This document shows positions 13,723 to 16,800 of a stretch of 16,800 nt of DNA, piece after piece. Where the stretch lies: positions 1 through 16,800 of the forward strand of contig JAYQTA010000017.1 of assembly GCA_038147155.1 (NCBI GenBank), given 5' to 3'. Position 1 is the stretch's first letter. Every line of letters begins with the position of its first letter. The position numbers were made by a program, and so were the translations under genes. Source of the DNA: Australimonas brisbanensis (lineage in GTDB: Bacteria > Chloroflexota > Dehalococcoidia > Lucifugimonadales > Australimonadaceae). Under the pieces are notes generated by a model. It saw nothing but the letters and a program-made list of their open reading frames with translations, did no database searches and was not told where the DNA came from.

Positions 13723-15344
13723 GCGATTTCCGCGACTCTTTAGATGCACCCCGCGCCGGCGCGTCCATGCCGCTGGGCATGGTGGTGGGCGGCTCGCTGA
13801 ACCGCGGGCTCGACGTGCGCCTCGCCAGCCCCCAGGCGGTGGAGGAGGCAAAGGTGGGCACCTTCGCCACCGCCCAGGGCGCGGCGGCGCGCTACTTCGG
13901 CATGATCACCGACCTGCGTCTGGAGACGGCGGACGCGCACCTGGCGGCGGCGCTGGGCGCGGCCGACCCCGCGCTCACCGAGGTGCTGGCGGGCACCAGC
14001 GCCTACGCCGTGGCGGCGTTCAGCCCCATGCTGGCCCTGGGCGTGGGGGAGGAGGCGCCCCGGCCCGCGCGTGCGGTACCGCCCCACTTCGCCCCGGTGC
14101 ACCGCGCCTCCAACGAGGACGTGGGCGCGGTGTTCGGCCATGAGGACGCTTCGCACGTGTACGTGGGCAGCCCCCTGGACATGGAGGACGCCCGCGTGTG
14201 CCTGGACCTGGGCGCGCTGGCAGAGCGCTCCAACGGGGTGTTCGGCAAGTCGGGCTCCGGCAAGAGCTTCCTCACCCGCATCCTGCTGGCGGCCATCGTC
14301 CAGCGTGGGGCGGCCACCAACCTGGTGTTCGACATGCACTCCGAGTACGGCTGGGCGGGCACCAACGAGGGCGGGTATGCCGCCAAGGGGCTCAAGCAGC
14401 TGTTCGGCGAGCGCGTCTCCCTCTTCAGCCTGGACCCCGCCTCCACCCAGCGCCGGGGCGTCACCCCCGATGCCACGGTGCAGGTGGGGATGGACGAGGT
14501 GGAGCCGGAGGACATCGCCATCCTGGCCCCCACCCTGGGCATCACCGACCTTGGCGTGCAGGCCTCCTACGCCGTGGCCCGCCACCTGGGCCGCGAGTGG
14601 GTGCGCGGGCTGCTGGCGCTGGACGCCGAGCGCACGGCGGAGTTGGCCGACGCGCTGCGGGAGAACCTGAACACAGTGGAGGCGCTGGCCCGACGCCTGC
14701 GCGGGCTGGAGCGGTTGGGCTTCCTGACGGAGCGGGCCGTGAGGGGCGGGGCCGTCGGCACGGTGCTGGAGCACCTGGCGGCGGGCAAGCACGTGGTACT
14801 GGAATTCGGGCGCTACGGCGATGACCTGACGGCCTACCTGCTGGTCGCCAACCTGCTCACGCGGCGCATCCACGCCGACTACCGCCACCGTACCGAGGAG
14901 GCGCTCGCCGCCGGGGCCAAGGCACCCACGCCCCTGGTCATCACCATCGAGGAGGCGCACCGGTTCCTGGCGCCGGGGCTTGCGGGGCAGACCATCTTCG
15001 GGGCCATCGCCCGCGAGATGCGCAAGTACCGCGTCACGCTGCTGGTGGTGGACCAGCGCCCCTCCGGCATCGACCCGGAGGTGCTCTCCCAGGTGGGCAC
15101 GCGCCTGGCCTGCCAGTTGGACAACGAGCGCGACGTGGACGCGGTGCTCACCGGCGCGCCGGGCGGGCGTGAACTGCGCGCCGTGCTGGCGCGGCTGGAA
15201 TCGAAGCAGCAGGCGCTGCTGTTCGGCCACGCGCTGCCCATGCCCGTGGTGGTGCGCGTTCGCGACTACGACGAGGGCTTCTACCGGGACATGACCACCC
15301 CCGGCCACGGACGCTCCAGCGCCCAGCGCGAGGACCTGTTCTAG
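13719..15344 (+). CDS. HerA-type ATPase (DUF87/FtsK-HerA superfamily)
   Basis: This 541-residue P-loop ATPase belongs to the hexameric HerA/FtsK translocase group. An N-terminal HAS-barrel-like segment (about 17-80, GMVVGGSLNRGLDVRL onward) is followed by the ATPase core. The core has Walker A GKSGSGKS (176-183, K182), a Walker B region LVITIEEAH with E411/E412 in place of the more usual DE, and the conserved VVDQRPSGIDPEVLSQVGTR and QLDNERD segments. HerA with the nuclease NurA processes DNA ends in archaea, and bacterial relatives act in DNA repair or defence. No NurA-like gene is present here; the partners are a HAS-barrel protein and a small membrane protein. I chose ATG 13719, which overlaps the previous stop, over an earlier in-frame GTG or TTG near 13683 inside that gene. 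The function is not established. Confidence 0.85.
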   Translation: MSDFRDSLDAPRAGASMPLGMVVGGSLNRGLDVRLASPQAVEEAKVGTFATAQGAAARYFGMITDLRLETADAHLAAALGAADPALTEVLAGTSAYAVAAFSPMLALGVGEEAPRPARAVPPHFAPVHRASNEDVGAVFGHEDASHVYVGSPLDMEDARVCLDLGALAERSNGVFGKSGSGKSFLTRILLAAIVQRGAATNLVFDMHSEYGWAGTNEGGYAAKGLKQLFGERVSLFSLDPASTQRRGVTPDATVQVGMDEVEPEDIAILAPTLGITDLGVQASYAVARHLGREWVRGLLALDAERTAELADALRENLNTVEALARRLRGLERLGFLTERAVRGGAVGTVLEHLAAGKHVVLEFGRYGDDLTAYLLVANLLTRRIHADYRHRTEEALAAGAKAPTPLVITIEEAHRFLAPGLAGQTIFGAIAREMRKYRVTLLVVDQRPSGIDPEVLSQVGTRLACQLDNERDVDAVLTGAPGGRELRAVLARLESKQQALLFGHALPMPVVVRVRDYDEGFYRDMTTPGHGRSSAQREDLF

Positions 15345-15346
15345 CC

Positions 15347-15684
15347 CCGCTCGCTGCGCTCGCTCGTTACAGGGGACTCCCCTGCGCCTCCTTCGGGGGC
15401 TACCCCGTCTACGCACCCTGCCGGGCGCTCAACGTGGGGCCTGCGGCCCCGCTCGCCCATTCCGGGGCCCTTCGGCCCCCGCTCCGCCGGGCTCGCACAG
15501 GGCAGCATGCACAGTTCGGGGCTTGGAGTGGGGCGCAGCCCCAAGAACGCCGACCAGCCTGGGAGTGTCCGGGCTAGAGGGGTGCAGTGGGAGAGGGCAC
15601 CTCTCCCCGCCGGGGGTAGGCCCAGCGCGTCAGCGCGGGCCGAGGGGGTGTCCCCATCCATCCGAGCGAGCGCATAGCGAGCGG
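15347..15684. repeat. Hairpin array bounded by imperfect inverted repeats
   Basis: The ends (15347-15366 and 15663-15684) are inverted copies that match at 20 positions, differing by a 2-base insertion; the core is CCGCTCGCT then GCGCTCGCTCG. Between them short GC stems recur roughly every 30-60 bases: 15371-15383, 15386-15400, 15436-15450 (GGGGCC/GGCCCC, loop TGC), 15464-15479 (GGGGCC/GGCCCC, loop CTTC), 15530-15542, 15589-15607 (8-bp stem, loop GCA), 15620-15640 (one bulge) and 15645-15655. The layout resembles a MITE or REP-type cluster, but no target-site duplication is evident. The first stems may also help end the HerA transcript. Structured-RNA function is possible and untested. Confidence 0.55.
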
Positions 15685-15716
15685 AGTGCGAGGCTGCCGC
15701 AGGCGTGCCCGCCTGA

Positions 15717-15722
15717 TAGCAT
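15717..15722 (+). promoter_or_regulatory. -10 element of the amino-acid dehydrogenase gene
   Basis: TAGCAT, within TGATAGCATA, predicts a transcription start near 15729 and a leader of about 20 bases. That leader contains AGGAG (15739-15743), 6 bases before ATG 15750. The -35 region is weak. Confidence 0.5.
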
Positions 15723-15749
15723 ACGGGCAGCCCCCCGCAGGAGCGCCCG

Positions 15750-16800
15750 ATGCACTTCGTCGAGTACATGAGCACCCACGGCCACGAGGAACTGGCGGTG
15801 TGGACGGACCCGGCCGTGGGCCTCAAGGCGTTCATCGCCATCCACGACCGCACCCTGGGCCCGGCGCTGGGCGGCACCCGCATCTGGGCGCACCCGGACG
15901 AGGACGCGGCCATCGCCGACGTGCTGGCGCTCTCCCGCGCCATGACCTACAAGTCGGCGGCGGCGGGCCTGCCCTACGGGGGCGGCAAGGGGCTGATCCT
16001 GGCCGACCCGCGCACCGCCAAGACCGAGGCGCTGCTGCGCTCCTACGGGCGGTTCGTGGACACCCTGGGCGGGCGCTACATCACCACCGAGGACGTGGGT
16101 GCGAGCGCCCGCGACATGGAGTGGATCTCCTACGAGACGGCCCACGTGGTGGGGCTGCCGGAGTCGCTGGGTGGTTCAGGCAACCCCTCGGTGGTGACGG
16201 GCTTCGGCATCTTCCAGGCCATGCGCGCGGTGGCCGAGGCGCTGTGGGGCTCCGACGACCTCTCGGGCCGCACGGTGGCGCTCCAGGGTTTCGGCAACGT
16301 GGCCACCTCGCTGGCCGGGCACCTGCGGGAGGCCGGGGCCACGCTGGTGGTGACCGACACCTACGCCGGTGCGCTGGAGCGCGCGCGAGCCATGCCCGGC
16401 GTCCAGGTGGTGGCGCCCGATGCCATCTTCGACGCCCCGTGCGACATCTTCGCCCCCTGCGCCCTGGGCGGGGCCCTGAGCGAACGGACCATCCCCCGCC
16501 TCAAGGCAGCGGCCGTGGTGGGCGCGGCCAACAACCAGCTGGCCGACGAGCAGGCGGACGCCGCGCGTCTGGCCGCACGGGGCATCGCCTACGTGCCGGA
16601 CTACATCGCCAACGCGGGGGGCGTCATCAACGTCTCCTACGAGATAGGCCGCCCCTATGACCGGGCCGGGGCCATGGCCAAGGCTGCCGAGATCCACGAG
16701 ACCGCCGCCCGCGTGCTGGCCGATGCCGCGCGGGACGGGGTTACCACGGTGCAGGCCGCCGCGCGCATGGCCGAGGAGCGCATCGCCTCGGTGCGCGCGG
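15750..16800 (+). CDS. Leu/Phe/Val dehydrogenase (leucine dehydrogenase family; 3' end outside window)
   Basis: This enzyme performs NAD-dependent reversible oxidative deamination of a branched-chain or aromatic amino acid to the 2-oxo acid and ammonia. About 350 residues are visible of a family near 365, so only a short C-terminus is missing. Catalytic residues sit at the same positions as in Bacillus leucine dehydrogenase: K68 (MTYKSA), K80 (GGGKG) and D115 (TEDVGAS). The pocket has L40 and the GVINV valines. The Rossmann motif is GFGNVA (180-185), and GAANNQLAD and NAGGVINVSYE follow. Residue 113 is Thr where leucine dehydrogenase has Ala, so substrate preference is uncertain. The start has AGGAG at 6 bases. 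It lies after the hairpin element with its own promoter and looks transcriptionally independent of the HerA operon. Confidence 0.93.
   Translation, partial: MHFVEYMSTHGHEELAVWTDPAVGLKAFIAIHDRTLGPALGGTRIWAHPDEDAAIADVLALSRAMTYKSAAAGLPYGGGKGLILADPRTAKTEALLRSYGRFVDTLGGRYITTEDVGASARDMEWISYETAHVVGLPESLGGSGNPSVVTGFGIFQAMRAVAEALWGSDDLSGRTVALQGFGNVATSLAGHLREAGATLVVTDTYAGALERARAMPGVQVVAPDAIFDAPCDIFAPCALGGALSERTIPRLKAAAVVGAANNQLADEQADAARLAARGIAYVPDYIANAGGVINVSYEIGRPYDRAGAMAKAAEIHETAARVLADAARDGVTTVQAAARMAEERIASVRA

Larger units (their letters stand above)
15345..15749. other. Intergenic gap of 405 bases, hairpin-rich, no supported gene
   Basis: No convincing gene lies here. The open frames crossing it have no recognisable protein family, and their composition follows the repeats. 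Most of the gap is the hairpin-rich element at 15347-15684. The last 65 bases hold the -10 element and Shine-Dalgarno sequence of the amino-acid dehydrogenase gene. Confidence 0.7.

Noticed and set aside
13740..15416. Long minus-strand open frame (558 codons) opposite the HerA-type ATPase
   Set aside because: It is the antisense shadow of a well-supported ATPase gene and shows no recognisable motif; the same explanation covers the 473-codon frame opposite secDF (8643-10064).
15341..15943. Minus-strand frame of 200 codons and a plus-strand frame (15523-15771) over the hairpin gap
   Set aside because: Composition follows the repeats, no domain is recognisable, and the minus frame overlaps the start of the amino-acid dehydrogenase gene.
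1..16800. CRISPR array, tRNA genes, transposase, prophage or toxin-antitoxin genes
   Set aside because: No regularly spaced direct repeats, no tRNA cloverleaf that I could recognise, and no gene of these families; all long supported frames have other identities.

Overview
The window is about 70% G+C (my estimate), with coding frames strongly biased to G or C at third positions. It is gene-dense bacterial chromosome made mostly of housekeeping genes. The organism looks like a high-GC member of the Chloroflexota, possibly a Dehalococcoidia or SAR202-like lineage. The basis is the style of the ClpC N-terminus, a 5S rRNA gene standing alone, a phthalate-dioxygenase-type Rieske oxygenase, and a HAS-barrel protein next to a HerA-like ATPase. 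This assignment rests on recognition only, and a high-GC actinobacterium is the main alternative.

Left part (1-3463), minus strand. A lone 5S rRNA gene has its own promoter and an intrinsic terminator. It is followed by a four-domain S1 RNA-binding protein and then by clpC, which runs off the left edge. The S1 gene and clpC are 24 bases apart and share a promoter. A perfect 16-bp palindrome lies between the 5S terminator and that promoter. pfkA is divergent from the 5S gene.

Centre (3464-10499), plus strand. The order is pfkA (glycolysis), rplS (ribosomal protein bL19), priA (replication restart helicase), def (peptide deformylase), secD and secF (protein export). Most have their own -10 element. 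rplS ends in a clear terminator, and secD and secF abut.

Right part (10500-16800). A Rieske oxygenase gene (plus) converges on a zinc-less MDR-family oxidoreductase gene (minus), and their stop codons share one CTAG. Next comes a tight plus-strand operon encoding a HAS-barrel protein, a two-helix membrane protein and a HerA-type ATPase. No NurA nuclease gene is visible beside it. A 405-bp gap full of short GC hairpins, flanked by imperfect inverted repeats, separates this operon from a leucine-dehydrogenase-family gene that runs off the right edge.

A recurring signal ties the window together. Several genes (pfkA, def, the MDR gene, the HAS-barrel gene) have a TANNNT-like -10 hexamer ending 6-7 bases before the start codon, which predicts leaderless mRNAs. 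Genes with longer predicted leaders (the S1 gene, secD, the amino-acid dehydrogenase gene) have visible Shine-Dalgarno sequences instead. I see no tRNA, CRISPR array, insertion sequence or phage gene. The least explained items are the HAS-barrel/membrane/HerA operon and the hairpin-rich element after it.
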